Assembly: GCF_014268505.2 (NCBI RefSeq)
Contig: NZ_JABWQP020000008.1
Coordinates: 1-64,000 of the forward strand
DNA: 64,000 bases
DNA from: Pseudomonas khorasanensis
GTDB lineage: Bacteria; Pseudomonadota; Gammaproteobacteria; Pseudomonadales; Pseudomonadaceae
Direction of reading: 5' to 3'
Below are positions 38,272 through 48,789 of the stretch, piece after piece. Below the pieces are notes generated by a model that saw nothing but the letters and a program-made list of their open reading frames with translations, was not told the DNA's origin and searched no databases. Within the stretch, counting starts at the first letter, position 1, and the number at the start of each line of letters is the position of its first letter. Position numbers and translations under genes: made by a program.

Positions 38272-38997
38272 TTACAGGCGGAACTCGTGACCCAGATACA
38301 CTTCCTTGACCAGATCGTTGGCCAGGATGGTCTCGGCATCGCCTTCAGCGATCAGTTGACCGTCGTTGACGATGTAAGCGGTTTCGCAGATATCCAGCGT
38401 CTCGCGGACGTTGTGGTCGGTGATCAGTACACCGATGCCCTTGGCCTTGAGGTGATGGATGATCTGCTTGATGTCGCCGACCGAGATCGGGTCTACGCCG
38501 GCAAACGGCTCGTCGAGCAGGATGAATTTTGGTGCGGTGGCCAGCGCTCGGGCGATTTCCACCCGGCGGCGCTCGCCGCCCGACAGGCTCATGCCGAGGT
38601 TGTCGCGGATGTGGCTGATGTGGAATTCCTGCAGCAGGCTTTCCAGTTCCTTGCGACGGCCGGCCTTGTCGAGCTCCTGGCGGGTCTCCAGGATCGCCAT
38701 GATGTTATCGGCGACCGACAGTTTGCGGAAGATCGACGCTTCCTGCGGAAGATAGCCGATACCAGCCTTCGCGCGACCGTGCATTGGCTGGTGGCTGACG
38801 TCCAGATCATCGATCAGTACACGGCCCTGATCCGCCTGTACCAGGCCGACGATCATATAGAAGCACGTGGTCTTGCCGGCGCCGTTCGGGCCGAGCAAAC
38901 CGACGATCTGGCCGCTGTCGATCGACAGGCTGACGTCGCGCACGACCTGGCGGCTTTTATAGGCCTTGGCCAGGTGCTGAGCTTTCAGAGTTGCCAT
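38272..38997 (-). CDS. lptB: LPS export ABC transporter ATPase LptB
   Basis: The 241-residue ATPase has Walker [10 protein letters not shown], signature [15 protein letters not shown], Walker [13 protein letters not shown] and the typical [16 protein letters not shown]-loop. It powers extraction of LPS by LptFG (encoded elsewhere). Its start overlaps the lptA stop by one base. Confidence 0.97.
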   Translation of the reverse strand: MATLKAQHLAKAYKSRQVVRDVSLSIDSGQIVGLLGPNGAGKTTCFYMIVGLVQADQGRVLIDDLDVSHQPMHGRAKAGIGYLPQEASIFRKLSVADNIMAILETRQELDKAGRRKELESLLQEFHISHIRDNLGMSLSGGERRRVEIARALATAPKFILLDEPFAGVDPISVGDIKQIIHHLKAKGIGVLITDHNVRETLDICETAYIVNDGQLIAEGDAETILANDLVKEVYLGHEFRL

Positions 38998-39542
38998 TAC
39001 TGGGATTTCTCTTCGGTTTTCTTCTTCGGCTGGATCACCATGTCGATGCGCGGACGCGCTTCGGTGACTTTGCTGCCCGTGGCGCGACCGGCGCTGGCCA
39101 GTTTCTTCACGGTGTCGTAGACGATTTTTTCGCCTTGGGTGACGTTGCCGTCTTTGTCGACGACCTTGGCCTTGTCGATCAGCACGACGCGGTTTTGCTG
39201 GGCGTGGTATTGAATCGTCACGCCATAGCCTTGCACCGGTTTGGCATCACCCTGGGTCTGCAATTGCTCGAAGTAAGCCAGATTGCCCACTGAGGTCACC
39301 ACGTCGATATCGCCATTAGGTGCGCGAGTCATGGTCACGGTGTTGCCTTTAACGATCATCGAACCCTGGGTGATGATCACATCACCTTTATAGGTGGCGA
39401 TGCCATTCTTGTCATCCAGTTGGGCGTCGTCGGCCTGAATGCGGATAGGTTGCTGCTGATCGTTCGGCAGGGACCAGGCGCTCACGCTTCCCAGTGCTGC
39501 GCCCAGACTGAGCAAAATAGGGAGGGTTTTAACGAGCCTCAT
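38997..39542 (-). CDS. lptA: LPS transport periplasmic bridge protein LptA
   Basis: The 181-residue OstA-like protein has a signal peptide (about residues 1-22, ending SVSA-WS) and the LptA beta-jellyroll: [21 protein letters not shown] and [18 protein letters not shown]. It forms the periplasmic LPS bridge between LptC and LptD. It overlaps lptC by 14 bases. Confidence 0.95.
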   Translation of the reverse strand: MRLVKTLPILLSLGAALGSVSAWSLPNDQQQPIRIQADDAQLDDKNGIATYKGDVIITQGSMIVKGNTVTMTRAPNGDIDVVTSVGNLAYFEQLQTQGDAKPVQGYGVTIQYHAQQNRVVLIDKAKVVDKDGNVTQGEKIVYDTVKKLASAGRATGSKVTEARPRIDMVIQPKKKTEEKSQ

Positions 39543-40101
39543 ACTGTCCTCTTACGTTCGATTGCAGGTGTATCCTGCTTTCCTTCAGGTACGCTTTCAT
39601 TCCGACGCCAGTCGATACACCGCCAGCGCCCTCGATTCTAACGGGTTGCTCGGTCTGCGCATATTCTTGCTGTGGGAACACGGTCATGCGGGTGCTGGTG
39701 ATCAGGGTGCCGCGCTTCTTTTCATCAGTGCGCTGCACGCGTACCGAATCGATCAATTCAACTTCAGTGCCACCCGAATTCACTTCGCCGCGCTCACTGG
39801 TCACGTGCCAAGGGAAGTCGGTGCCGCGATACATGTTCAGGTCAGGCTTGGTGACCAGAGTGATATCGGTCGCCTTGACGTGCTCGGCCTTGTCGGAGGT
39901 CATCTCGTACTGCACCTTGCCGTCGGGCAGGTACTGAATCGTATGCGTGTTGGTCGCGTACCAGTCGATCGGGTTCTCGGCGGTCGACACCGGCGGCTTG
40001 TCGAGGAAGCGCTCCGGGCTGATATTCCAGTAGCCGACCGCTGCGAAAATAGCAGCGATGCAGCCGAACACCAGGAAGTTGCGAAACTTTTTGCTAAACA
40101 T
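39529..40101 (-). CDS. lptC: LPS export membrane protein LptC
   Basis: The 190-residue protein has one N-terminal membrane helix (FLVFGCIAAIFAAVGYW) and the LptC domain (TNTHTIQYLPDGKVQYEMTS, GEVNSGGTEVELIDSVRV). It receives LPS from LptBFG. ATG 40101 is chosen because it gives the usual MFSKKFRNFLVF start; GTG 40113 overlaps the kdsC stop as GTGA and is an alternative with four more residues. Confidence 0.92.
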   Translation of the reverse strand: MFSKKFRNFLVFGCIAAIFAAVGYWNISPERFLDKPPVSTAENPIDWYATNTHTIQYLPDGKVQYEMTSDKAEHVKATDITLVTKPDLNMYRGTDFPWHVTSERGEVNSGGTEVELIDSVRVQRTDEKKRGTLITSTRMTVFPQQEYAQTEQPVRIEGAGGVSTGVGMKAYLKESRIHLQSNVRGQYEAR

Positions 40102-40109
40102 GGTCTGGC

Positions 40110-40634
40110 TCACAGATACGCGGCGTGGGCCGCTTCGAGGCGGCCCTGAGCGCGCAGGATCAATTCACAAAATTCGCGGGCGGCACCTTCACCGCCACGG
40201 GCGCGGGTGACGCCGTGAGCGTGTTCGCGGACGAAATCGGCGGCGTTGGCGACAGCCATGCCGAGGCCTACGCGGCGAATGACCGGCAGGTCAGGCAAGT
40301 CGTCACCGAGGTAGGCGACCTGTTCATAGCTTAGGCCCAGTTGTTCAAGCAAGCCGTCCAGAACCACCAATTTATCCTCCCGGCCCTGGAACAGGTGCGG
40401 TATACCGAGGTTTTTCGCGCGACGCTCGACCACCGGGGTCTTGCGGCCACTGATGATCGCCGTTTGTACGCCGGCGTTCATCAGCATCTTGATGCCCTGC
40501 CCGTCGAGCGTATTGAAAGTCTTGAATTCGCTGCCGTCTTCGAGGAAATACAGACGGCCGTCGGTGAGAACGCCATCGACGTCGAAAACGGCCAGTTTGA
40601 TCGCTTTGCCGCGTTGCAGCAGATCGTTGCTCAT
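40110..40634 (-). CDS. kdsC: 3-deoxy-D-manno-octulosonate 8-phosphate phosphatase KdsC
   Basis: This 174-residue C0-type HAD phosphatase has DVDGVLTDGRLYF (nucleophile Asp), ISGRKTPVVERRAKNLGI and GDDLPDLPV. It removes phosphate from KDO-8-P in KDO synthesis. Its ATG overlaps the kdsD stop (TAATG). Confidence 0.96.
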   Translation of the reverse strand: MSNDLLQRGKAIKLAVFDVDGVLTDGRLYFLEDGSEFKTFNTLDGQGIKMLMNAGVQTAIISGRKTPVVERRAKNLGIPHLFQGREDKLVVLDGLLEQLGLSYEQVAYLGDDLPDLPVIRRVGLGMAVANAADFVREHAHGVTRARGGEGAAREFCELILRAQGRLEAAHAAYL

Positions 40635-41608
40635 TACATGACTCCTGCGCGCAGCAGGTCGGAGAGGTTGAAGGCGCCGATCGGGCGATCCTCCTCGTCG
40701 ACGACTACCAGGGCGTTGATTCGGTGGTCTTCCATGATTTTCAGGGCTTCGGCGGCGAGCATGTCGGGCCGGGCGGTCTTGCCGTGTGCGGTCATCACCT
40801 GATCGATGGTGGCGCTGCGGATGTCAATGGCGCGATCCAGGGTGCGGCGCAAATCGCCATCGGTGAAAATCCCGGCGAGTTTGCCGTCGGCTTCAAGAAT
40901 GGCGGTCATGCCGAGGCCCTTGCGGGTCATTTCCATCAGCGCGTCCTTGAGCAGGGTGCCGCGCTGCACCTGCGGCAGCTCCTGCCCTGCGTGCATGACG
41001 TTTTCCACTTTCAGCAGCAGTCGACGGCCAAGGGCTCCGCCCGGATGCGAGAACGCAAAGTCTTCGGCGGTAAAGCCGCGCGCTTCCAGCAGGGCCACGG
41101 CCAGGGCGTCGCCCATGACCAGGGCGGCGGTGGTCGAAGAAGTCGGCGCCAGGTTCAGCGGGCAGGCTTCGTGCTCGACGTGAACGTTGAGGTTTACTTC
41201 GGCAGCCTTGGCCAGAGGCGATGCAGGATTGCCGGTGACGCTGATCAACTGGATGCCCAGGCGTTTGATCAGTGGCAGCAACGTTACGATCTCGTTGGTC
41301 GAGCCAGAGTTTGACAGGGCCAGAATCACGTCGTCGCGGGTGATCATGCCCATGTCGCCATGGCTGGCTTCGGCCGGATGAACAAAAAACGCCGGGGTGC
41401 CGGTGCTGGCCAGGGTCGCGGCAATCTTGTTGCCGATGTGCCCGGATTTGCCCATGCCGACCACGACCACGCGGCCCTTGCTGGCCAGAATCATCTCGCA
41501 AGCGCGTACGAAATCGGCGTCGATATGGGCCATCAAGCCTTGGACGGCTTCCACTTCGAGGCGGATGGTGCGTTGTGCCGATTGAATCAGGTCGCGGGTT
41601 TTGCTCAT
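40634..41608 (-). CDS. kdsD: Arabinose-5-phosphate isomerase KdsD
   Basis: The 324-residue protein has a SIS domain (GMGKSGHIGNKIAATLASTG, ALSNSGSTNEI) and two CBS domains. It converts ribulose-5-P to arabinose-5-P, the first committed step to KDO. The frame is open to 41674, but a consensus -10 (TATAAT) would place the transcript start near 41635, which supports ATG 41608. It heads the kds-lpt-rpoN group. Confidence 0.95.
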   Translation of the reverse strand: MSKTRDLIQSAQRTIRLEVEAVQGLMAHIDADFVRACEMILASKGRVVVVGMGKSGHIGNKIAATLASTGTPAFFVHPAEASHGDMGMITRDDVILALSNSGSTNEIVTLLPLIKRLGIQLISVTGNPASPLAKAAEVNLNVHVEHEACPLNLAPTSSTTAALVMGDALAVALLEARGFTAEDFAFSHPGGALGRRLLLKVENVMHAGQELPQVQRGTLLKDALMEMTRKGLGMTAILEADGKLAGIFTDGDLRRTLDRAIDIRSATIDQVMTAHGKTARPDMLAAEALKIMEDHRINALVVVDEEDRPIGAFNLSDLLRAGVM

Positions 41609-41641
41609 GTCAGAATCGTATGGCCCGATGAAAAGGCGGCG

Positions 41642-41670
41642 ATTATAGCGGTTATGTGGCAAAGCCTCAC
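41642..41670 (-). promoter_or_regulatory. Candidate kdsD promoter with consensus -10 TATAAT
   Basis: On the minus strand TATAAT spans 41647-41642; GTGAGG 17 bases upstream is a poor -35. The predicted leader is about 27 bases. Confidence 0.45.
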
Positions 41671-41763
41671 GCAAGTTCGTCGTGCTTTGTCATTACTGGT
41701 TACCAAAACACCGCGAAAGTCGCTCCGGCCCTCATCTGTCGCCGATCTTGGCCGGGTTCTCGC

Positions 41764-41793
41764 TTGGGCGCTCAGCCTTTGCAGTGATATAGT
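41764..41793 (+). promoter_or_regulatory. Candidate mla promoter (TTGGGC-18-TATAGT)
   Basis: TTGGGC (41764-41769) and TATAGT (41788-41793) are 18 bases apart, upstream of mlaF by about 84 bases. With the kdsD promoter it makes the 268-base gap a divergent control region. Confidence 0.4.
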
Positions 41794-41876
41794 TCGCCGC
41801 CAGTTCGGCCCGAGATGCAGGCGCTTTCCGAGGAAAGCCCGGCATCCAGTGAGAGGCTGCATCGCAAGGAGTTTAG

Positions 41877-42686
41877 ATGAGTGCCGATAACGCCTACGCG
41901 GTCGAGCTGAAGGGAGTCTCCTTCAAGCGCGGCGCGCGGAGCATTTTCAATAACGTCGATATTCGCATCCCGCGCGGGAAGGTCACCGGCATCATGGGGC
42001 CCTCCGGCTGCGGCAAGACCACGCTGTTGCGCATGATGGGCGCACAGTTGCGCCCTTCCAGCGGCGAAGTCTGGGTCAACGGCCAGAACCTGCCGACGTT
42101 GTCGCGCAGTGATCTGTTCGATGCCCGCAAGCACATGGGCGTGCTGTTTCAGAGCGGCGCGCTGTTCACCGATCTGGATGTCTTCGAGAACGTCGCATTT
42201 CCCCTGCGCGTCCATACCCGGTTGCCGGAAGAAATGATCCGCGACATCGTCCTGCTCAAGTTGCAGGCTGTGGGTTTGCGCGGGGCGATCGATTTGATGC
42301 CTGATGAACTGTCCGGCGGCATGAAGCGCCGCGTGGCGCTGGCGCGGGCGATTGCCCTTGATCCACAGATTCTCATGTATGACGAGCCGTTCGTGGGCCA
42401 GGACCCGATCGCGATGGGTGTACTCGTACGACTGATCCGTCTGCTTAACGACGCGCTGGGCATTACCAGCATCGTTGTGTCCCATGATCTTGCGGAAACC
42501 GCGAGCATTGCCGACTACATCTATGTAGTGGGCGATGGTCAGGTATTGGGGCAGGGCACGCCGGATGAACTGATGAATTCGGATGAGCCGCGTATCCGCC
42601 AGTTCATGACGGGCGATCCCGACGGTCCGGTGCCTTACCATTTTCCAGCGACGGATTACCGCGCAGATCTTCTGGGGAAGCGCTGA
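41877..42686 (+). CDS. mlaF: Phospholipid transport ATPase MlaF
   Basis: The 269-residue ATPase has Walker [10 protein letters not shown], signature [17 protein letters not shown], Walker [14 protein letters not shown] and the MlaF-type C-terminal tail. It drives the MlaFEDB complex, which moves phospholipids between the membranes and keeps outer-membrane asymmetry. AAGGAG precedes the ATG. mlaE overlaps its stop by one base. Confidence 0.95.
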   Translation: MSADNAYAVELKGVSFKRGARSIFNNVDIRIPRGKVTGIMGPSGCGKTTLLRMMGAQLRPSSGEVWVNGQNLPTLSRSDLFDARKHMGVLFQSGALFTDLDVFENVAFPLRVHTRLPEEMIRDIVLLKLQAVGLRGAIDLMPDELSGGMKRRVALARAIALDPQILMYDEPFVGQDPIAMGVLVRLIRLLNDALGITSIVVSHDLAETASIADYIYVVGDGQVLGQGTPDELMNSDEPRIRQFMTGDPDGPVPYHFPATDYRADLLGKR

Positions 42687-43483
42687 TGCGCAGAATTTCA
42701 TTAATAGAGCGCGTGCGTCGCTTTGGCGAATCGGCCATCGATGCGGTCGCCGTGTTCGGTCGCGCAACACTGTTCCTGTTTCATGCCTTGATTGGCCGTG
42801 GCGGTATCAGCGGCGGTTTCGGCCTGCTGATCAAACAGCTGCATTCGGTAGGCGTCATGTCGCTGGTGATCATCGTGGTCTCCGGCATTTTCATCGGCAT
42901 GGTCCTGGCGCTGCAGGGCTTCAGCATTCTGTCCAGCTATGGTTCAGAGCAGGCGGTGGGGCAGATGGTCGCCCTGACGTTGCTGCGTGAACTCGGGCCG
43001 GTGGTCACGGCGTTGCTGTTTGCCGGGCGCGCCGGGTCGGCGCTGACCGCCGAGATCGGCAACATGAAATCCACCGAACAGCTGTCCAGCCTGGAAATGA
43101 TCGGTGTCGATCCGCTCAAGTACATCATTGCCCCCCGCCTGTGGGCCGGTTTCATTTCCCTGCCGGTGCTGGCGATGATCTTCAGTGTCGTGGGCATCTG
43201 GGGCGGTTCGTGGGTGGCTGTCGACTGGCTGGGCGTTTATGAAGGCTCGTACTGGGCAAACATGCAGAACAGCGTGAACTTCACCAGCGACGTGCTCAAT
43301 GGCGTGATCAAAAGTATCGTTTTCGCCTTCGTCGTGACCTGGATTGCCGTATTCCAAGGCTATGACTGTGAACCCACTTCCGAGGGAATCAGTCGTGCCA
43401 CCACCAAGACCGTGGTGTTTGCCTCGCTGGCAGTGCTCGGCCTGGACTTTATTCTGACCGCTTTGATGTTTGGAGATTTCTGA
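42686..43483 (+). CDS. mlaE: Phospholipid transport permease MlaE
   Basis: The 265-residue permease has about five to six membrane helices and the signature segments [22 protein letters not shown] and [31 protein letters not shown]. It is the membrane part of the Mla ABC system. It is coupled on both sides by TGATG overlaps with mlaF and mlaD. Confidence 0.95.
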   Translation: MRRISLIERVRRFGESAIDAVAVFGRATLFLFHALIGRGGISGGFGLLIKQLHSVGVMSLVIIVVSGIFIGMVLALQGFSILSSYGSEQAVGQMVALTLLRELGPVVTALLFAGRAGSALTAEIGNMKSTEQLSSLEMIGVDPLKYIIAPRLWAGFISLPVLAMIFSVVGIWGGSWVAVDWLGVYEGSYWANMQNSVNFTSDVLNGVIKSIVFAFVVTWIAVFQGYDCEPTSEGISRATTKTVVFASLAVLGLDFILTALMFGDF

Positions 43484-43950
43484 TGCAAAACCGCACCCTG
43501 GAAATCGGTGTCGGCCTGTTCCTGCTGGCAGGAATCCTGGCTTTGCTGCTGCTCGCATTGCGTGTCAGTGGCCTGTCTGCGACTTCGTCCACCGACAGCT
43601 ATAAACTTTATGCCTACTTTGACAATATCGCCGGTTTGACGGTCAGAGCCAAAGTGACCATGGCCGGTGTGACCATCGGCAAGGTCACTGCAATCGATCT
43701 GGATCGCGACAGCTTCACCGGTCGGGTCACGCTGCAAGTGGATAAAAAGGTCGACAACCTGCCGACTGATTCCACTGCGTCTATCCTCACCGCGGGTCTG
43801 CTGGGCGAGAAGTACATCGGTATCAGTGTCGGCGGCGAAGACACCCAGTTGAAAGACGGTGGAACCATCCATGACACGCAGTCGTCACTGGTACTGGAAG
43901 ACCTGATCGGTAAATTCCTGCTCAATACCGTTAGCAAAGACGCCAAATGA
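43483..43950 (+). CDS. mlaD: Phospholipid-binding MCE protein MlaD
   Basis: The 155-residue protein has one N-terminal membrane anchor and a single MCE domain (YFDNIAGLTVRAKVTMAGVTIGKV, ILTAGLLGEKYIGISVGG). It forms a hexameric ring that passes lipids to MlaC. Confidence 0.95.
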   Translation: MQNRTLEIGVGLFLLAGILALLLLALRVSGLSATSSTDSYKLYAYFDNIAGLTVRAKVTMAGVTIGKVTAIDLDRDSFTGRVTLQVDKKVDNLPTDSTASILTAGLLGEKYIGISVGGEDTQLKDGGTIHDTQSSLVLEDLIGKFLLNTVSKDAK

Positions 43951-43961
43951 GGAGCTTTTGA

Positions 43962-44615
43962 ATGATCTCTATCTTGCGACGTGGCCTGTTGGTGTTACTG
44001 GCGGCGCTGCCGCTGATGGCTAACGCTGCACCGGGGCAATCGGCACACGCTCTGGTTGAGGACACCACCAACCGGTTGCTGGCTGACCTGGCGGCCAACA
44101 AACAGAAATACAAGCAGGACCCGAGCGATTTCTACGCAGCGCTCAACAGCATCGTCGGCCCTGTGGTGGACGCCGAAGGCATTTCCAAAAGCATCATGAC
44201 GGTCAAGTATTCGCGCAAGGCCACGCCGGCGCAGATGCAAACCTTTCAGGAAAACTTCAAGAAGGGCCTGTTTCAGTTTTATGGCAACGCTCTGCTCGAA
44301 TACGACAACCAGGGCATTACCGTCGATCCTGCCAAGGATGAGTCGGGCGACCGCACCAGCGTCAACATGACGGTCAAGGGCAGCAGCGGCTCGGTCTATC
44401 CTGTGCAGTACACGCTGGAGAAGATCAACGGCGAGTGGAAACTGCGCAACGTGATCATCAACGGCATCAACATTGGCAAGCTGTTCCGTGATCAGTTCGC
44501 TGATGCGATGCAGCGCAATGGCAACGATCTGGACAAAACCATCAATGGTTGGGCCGGTGAAGTGGCCAAGGCCAAGGAAGAAACCGACAAAGCTGCCGCG
44601 AAGCCAGCGCAATGA
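43962..44615 (+). CDS. mlaC: Periplasmic phospholipid carrier MlaC
   Basis: The 217-residue protein has a signal peptide (residues 1-23, ending ANA-AP) and the MlaC/Ttg2D fold (YALEDxxN-like VEDTTNRLLADLAAN, PVQYTLEKINGEWKLRNVIINGINI). It shuttles phospholipids between MlaA and MlaFEDB. GAGGAGC lies just upstream of the ATG. Its stop overlaps the mlaB ATG (ATGA). Confidence 0.94.
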   Translation: MISILRRGLLVLLAALPLMANAAPGQSAHALVEDTTNRLLADLAANKQKYKQDPSDFYAALNSIVGPVVDAEGISKSIMTVKYSRKATPAQMQTFQENFKKGLFQFYGNALLEYDNQGITVDPAKDESGDRTSVNMTVKGSSGSVYPVQYTLEKINGEWKLRNVIINGINIGKLFRDQFADAMQRNGNDLDKTINGWAGEVAKAKEETDKAAAKPAQ

Positions 44616-44917
44616 GTGAGGCGGCAGTGCGTATGAATGATGTCGACGAGCTTCTGCTCAGTGGCGTGCTGGATTACCGCACCGGGCCTGACCTGCGCAA
44701 GGAAGGCCAGGCGCTGATCAAGTCCAGCAAGGCGTCAGCGCTGGTCATCGATTGTTCGGCAGTGAAGAAGTCCAGCAGCGTCGGCTTGTCGTTGCTGCTG
44801 TGCTTCATGCGTGACGCGCAGGCGGCCGGCAAGGCCGTCAGCATTCGCGCGATGCCGGAAGACATGCGTGAAATCGCTCAGGTCAGTGAGCTGACCGAAC
44901 TGTTGGCGCACCCCTGA
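44612..44917 (+). CDS. mlaB: STAS-domain regulator MlaB
   Basis: This 101-residue STAS protein has VIDCSAVKKSSSVGLSLLLCFMRDAQ, including the Thr/Ser-bearing loop at which MlaB contacts MlaF. It is the last mla gene, and a terminator follows. Confidence 0.92.
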   Translation: MSEAAVRMNDVDELLLSGVLDYRTGPDLRKEGQALIKSSKASALVIDCSAVKKSSSVGLSLLLCFMRDAQAAGKAVSIRAMPEDMREIAQVSELTELLAHP

Positions 44918-44933
44918 ACCCTCATCTATAACC

Positions 44934-44986
44934 AAGCCCCCCGTCAGAGTCCTGTGTTGCGGGGTTCGCAGGCGCGGGGCTTTTTT
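44934..44986 (+). terminator. Likely terminator of the mla operon
   Basis: AAGCCCC (44934-44940) pairs with GGGGCTT (44976-44982), with further pairing inside, followed by TTTTTT. The loop is long (35 bases), so strength is uncertain. Confidence 0.6.
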
Positions 44987-45032
44987 GTATGATGTCCGAC
45001 CCGTGCGCACAGGGCGCCGATTGAGGTTGAGC

Positions 45033-45272
45033 ATGCAGGCCGTAGAAGTGAAGAGCTTCCTTGAAGGAAAGCTGCCGGAAGTTCAGGTGGAAGTTGAAGG
45101 CGAAGGCTGCAACTTTCAGCTTAACGTGATTAGCGATGAACTGGCGGCGTTGAGCCCGGTGAAGCGTCAGCAGAGCATCTATGCCCATTTGAACCCATGG
45201 ATCGCTGATGGCAGCATCCACGCGGTCACTATGAAATTTTTCAGCCGCGCGGCCTGGGCCGAGCGCACCTGA
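45033..45272 (+). CDS. BolA-family protein (IbaG/YrbA-like)
   Basis: The 79-residue protein has the BolA fold (VKSFLEGKLPEVQVEVEGEGCNFQLNVIS, RQQSIYAHLNPWIADGSIHAVTMKF). The Cys and the H in AVTMKF-type strands fit monothiol-glutaredoxin-linked Fe-S binding. It lies between mla and murA as in many gammaproteobacteria. ATG 45033 has TTGAGG upstream; the frame is open from 44985, over the terminator. Confidence 0.92.
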   Translation: MQAVEVKSFLEGKLPEVQVEVEGEGCNFQLNVISDELAALSPVKRQQSIYAHLNPWIADGSIHAVTMKFFSRAAWAERT

Positions 45273-45279
45273 GCCCTAG

Positions 45280-46560
<1,281 letters not shown>

Positions 46561-46571
46561 TTGCCGCATCG

Positions 46572-46658
46572 GGACACAGGGACGTGTCCACTGAATTCGT
46601 TTCGAGTCGAGGGTGTGCGCACCCTCGATGTGTGTCCGGCGCCAATTGCGACCGGACA
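46572..46658 (+). promoter_or_regulatory. Three-hairpin leader upstream of hisG
   Basis: Three inverted repeats stand in a row: GGACAC/GTGTCC (46572-46577, 46584-46589), TCGAGGGTG/CACCCTCGA (46607-46615, 46620-46628) and TGTCCGG/CCGGACA (46633-46639, 46652-46658). A second GTGTCC (46632-46637) can pair with the first GGACAC and would break hairpins one and three. No His-codon run is present. It fills the murA-hisG gap. Confidence 0.5.
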
Positions 46659-46688
46659 TGAGTACCTTGATAAGGACTGACGTTTCCC

Positions 46689-47324
46689 ATGTTGACCATC
46701 GCACTGTCCAAGGGCCGCATCCTTGACGACACCCTGCCGCTTCTCGCCGAAGCGGGCATCGTGCCGACCGAGAATCCGGACAAGAGCCGCAAGCTGATCA
46801 TCCCCACGACCCAGGACGATGTTCGTCTGCTGATCGTGCGGGCCACCGACGTGCCGACCTACGTCGAGCATGGCGCGGCCGACCTCGGCGTTGCCGGTAA
46901 AGACGTGCTGATGGAATACACCGGCCAGGGTCTCTACGAGCCACTGGACCTGCAGATTGCGCAGTGCAAACTGATGACCGCTGGCAAGATCGGCGCACCC
47001 GAGCCCAAGGGCCGTCTGCGTGTGGCGACCAAGTTCGTCAACGTCGCCAAGCGTTACTACGCCGAGCAGGGCCGTCAGGTCGACATCATCAAGCTGTACG
47101 GCTCGATGGAGCTGGCGCCGCTGATCGGTCTCGCCGACAAGATCATCGACGTGGTCGACACCGGCAACACCCTGCGCGCCAACGGCCTGGAGCCCCAGGA
47201 ACTGATCGCCACGATCAGCTCGCGCCTGGTGGTCAACAAGGCTTCGATGAAAATGCAACACGCCCGGATCCAGGCGTTGATCGACACCCTGCGCAACGCA
47301 GTGGAGTCTCGACACCGCGGCTGA
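46689..47324 (+). CDS. hisG: ATP phosphoribosyltransferase catalytic subunit HisG (short form)
   Basis: The 211-residue protein has the family start [18 protein letters not shown] and the PRPP loop [14 protein letters not shown]. At this length it is the short form that needs HisZ, encoded elsewhere. It catalyses the first step of histidine synthesis. The leader before it and the terminator after it suggest separate control from murA and hisD. Confidence 0.96.
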   Translation: MLTIALSKGRILDDTLPLLAEAGIVPTENPDKSRKLIIPTTQDDVRLLIVRATDVPTYVEHGAADLGVAGKDVLMEYTGQGLYEPLDLQIAQCKLMTAGKIGAPEPKGRLRVATKFVNVAKRYYAEQGRQVDIIKLYGSMELAPLIGLADKIIDVVDTGNTLRANGLEPQELIATISSRLVVNKASMKMQHARIQALIDTLRNAVESRHRG

Positions 47325-47377
47325 TTCATCTGCGTGACCCTTGGGTCGCGCCGTCTATCCGCCTCATAGCCAGAATT

Positions 47378-47427
47378 CTCAGGTGCCCAAGCGGATCGAA
47401 TGATAGTTTCGGGCGCCTGAGTTTTTG
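47378..47427 (+). terminator. Intrinsic terminator between hisG and hisD
   Basis: CTCAGGTGCCC (47378-47388) pairs with GGGCGCCTGAG (47411-47421), 11 pairs with one G-U, around a 22-base loop, followed by TTTTT. It would cut hisD/hisC off from the hisG transcript in part or in full. Confidence 0.75.
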
Positions 47428-47449
47428 CCATTCCTATGAGGCTCTCGCT

Positions 47450-48787
47450 ATGACCGCAACCACTGCAATTCGCCGACTCAACGCTGCTGACCCGGATTTC
47501 GCGCATCATCTGGATCATCTGCTGAGCTGGGAAAGTGTGTCTGACGACTCGGTCAATCAGCGGGTGCTGGACATCATCAAGGCTGTGCGCGAGCGCGGCG
47601 ACGCGGCGCTGGTCGAGTTCACGCAGAAATTCGATGGCCTCGAAGTCGCTTCGATGGCTGACCTGATCCTGCCGCGCGAGCGTCTGGAGTTGGCGCTGAC
47701 CCGCATCACTGTGCCGCAGCGCGAGGCGCTGGAAAAAGCCGCGGCCCGGGTGCGCAGCTACCACGAAAAACAGAAGCAGGATTCCTGGAGCTACACCGAA
47801 GCCGATGGCACCGTGCTGGGCCAGAAAGTCACACCGCTGGATCGCGCTGGTTTGTACGTGCCGGGCGGCAAGGCATCGTACCCATCGTCGGTGCTGATGA
47901 ACGCGATTCCGGCCAAGGTCGCGGGCGTGACCGAAGTGGTCATGGTCGTGCCGACGCCGCGTGGTGAGCTCAACGAGCTGGTACTCGCGGCCGCGTGCAT
48001 CGCCGGGGTCGACCGGGTGTTCACCATCGGTGGCGCACAAGCGGTTGCCGCGCTGGCTTACGGCACCGAAAGCGTGCCGAAAGTGGACAAGGTCGTCGGC
48101 CCGGGCAACATCTATGTCGCCACGGCCAAGCGTCACGTGTTCGGGCAGGTCGGCATCGACATGATCGCCGGCCCTTCGGAGATCCTGGTGGTGTGTGACG
48201 GCAAGACCGATCCGGACTGGATCGCCATGGACCTGTTCTCCCAGGCCGAGCACGACGAAGATGCGCAAGCCATTCTGGTCAGCCCGGACGCCGAGTTTCT
48301 CGACAAGGTCGCCGCCAGCATCGACAAGCTGCTGCCGACCATGGATCGCGCCACCATCATCGAAACCTCGATCAATGGTCGCGGTGCGCTGATCTTGGTG
48401 AATGACATGGCCCAGGCCATCGAAGTCGCCAACCGCATCGCGCCGGAACACCTGGAGTTGTCGGTCGCCGACCCGCAAGCCTGGCTGCCGCAGATCCGCC
48501 ATGCCGGCGCGATCTTCATGGGCCGCCACACATCTGAAGCGTTGGGCGACTACTGCGCAGGCCCGAACCACGTTCTGCCGACCTCCGGCACCGCGCGATT
48601 CTCCTCGCCGCTGGGGGTCTACGACTTCCAAAAGCGTTCTTCGATTATCTTCTGCTCCGAGGCGGGTGCGTCCGAGCTGGGCAAAACCGCTTCCGTCCTG
48701 GCACGCGGCGAATCGCTCAGCGCTCACGCCCGCAGCGCCGAATATCGCATCAAAGACGAAGACTTTCTGAAAGGGCAGGGGGAATGA
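47450..48787 (+). CDS. hisD: Histidinol dehydrogenase HisD
   Basis: The 445-residue zinc enzyme has [46 protein letters not shown], the catalytic His in [14 protein letters not shown] and [14 protein letters not shown]. It performs the last two oxidations to L-histidine. The frame runs back into hisG, but ATG 47450 has GAGG upstream and gives a normal N-terminus. It overlaps hisC's possible ATG 48784. Confidence 0.96.
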   Translation: MTATTAIRRLNAADPDFAHHLDHLLSWESVSDDSVNQRVLDIIKAVRERGDAALVEFTQKFDGLEVASMADLILPRERLELALTRITVPQREALEKAAARVRSYHEKQKQDSWSYTEADGTVLGQKVTPLDRAGLYVPGGKASYPSSVLMNAIPAKVAGVTEVVMVVPTPRGELNELVLAAACIAGVDRVFTIGGAQAVAALAYGTESVPKVDKVVGPGNIYVATAKRHVFGQVGIDMIAGPSEILVVCDGKTDPDWIAMDLFSQAEHDEDAQAILVSPDAEFLDKVAASIDKLLPTMDRATIIETSINGRGALILVNDMAQAIEVANRIAPEHLELSVADPQAWLPQIRHAGAIFMGRHTSEALGDYCAGPNHVLPTSGTARFSSPLGVYDFQKRSSIIFCSEAGASELGKTASVLARGESLSAHARSAEYRIKDEDFLKGQGE

Positions 48788-48789
48788 CC

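Noticed and set aside
46572-46658. Classic histidine attenuator before hisG
   Set aside because: No leader peptide with consecutive His codons and no T-run after the hairpins; kept only as a structured leader.
46964-48787. Apparent HisG-HisD fused frame (607 residues)
   Set aside because: The first part reads hisG in the wrong frame, contains the terminator at 47378-47427, and HisD has its own start and ribosome site at 47450.
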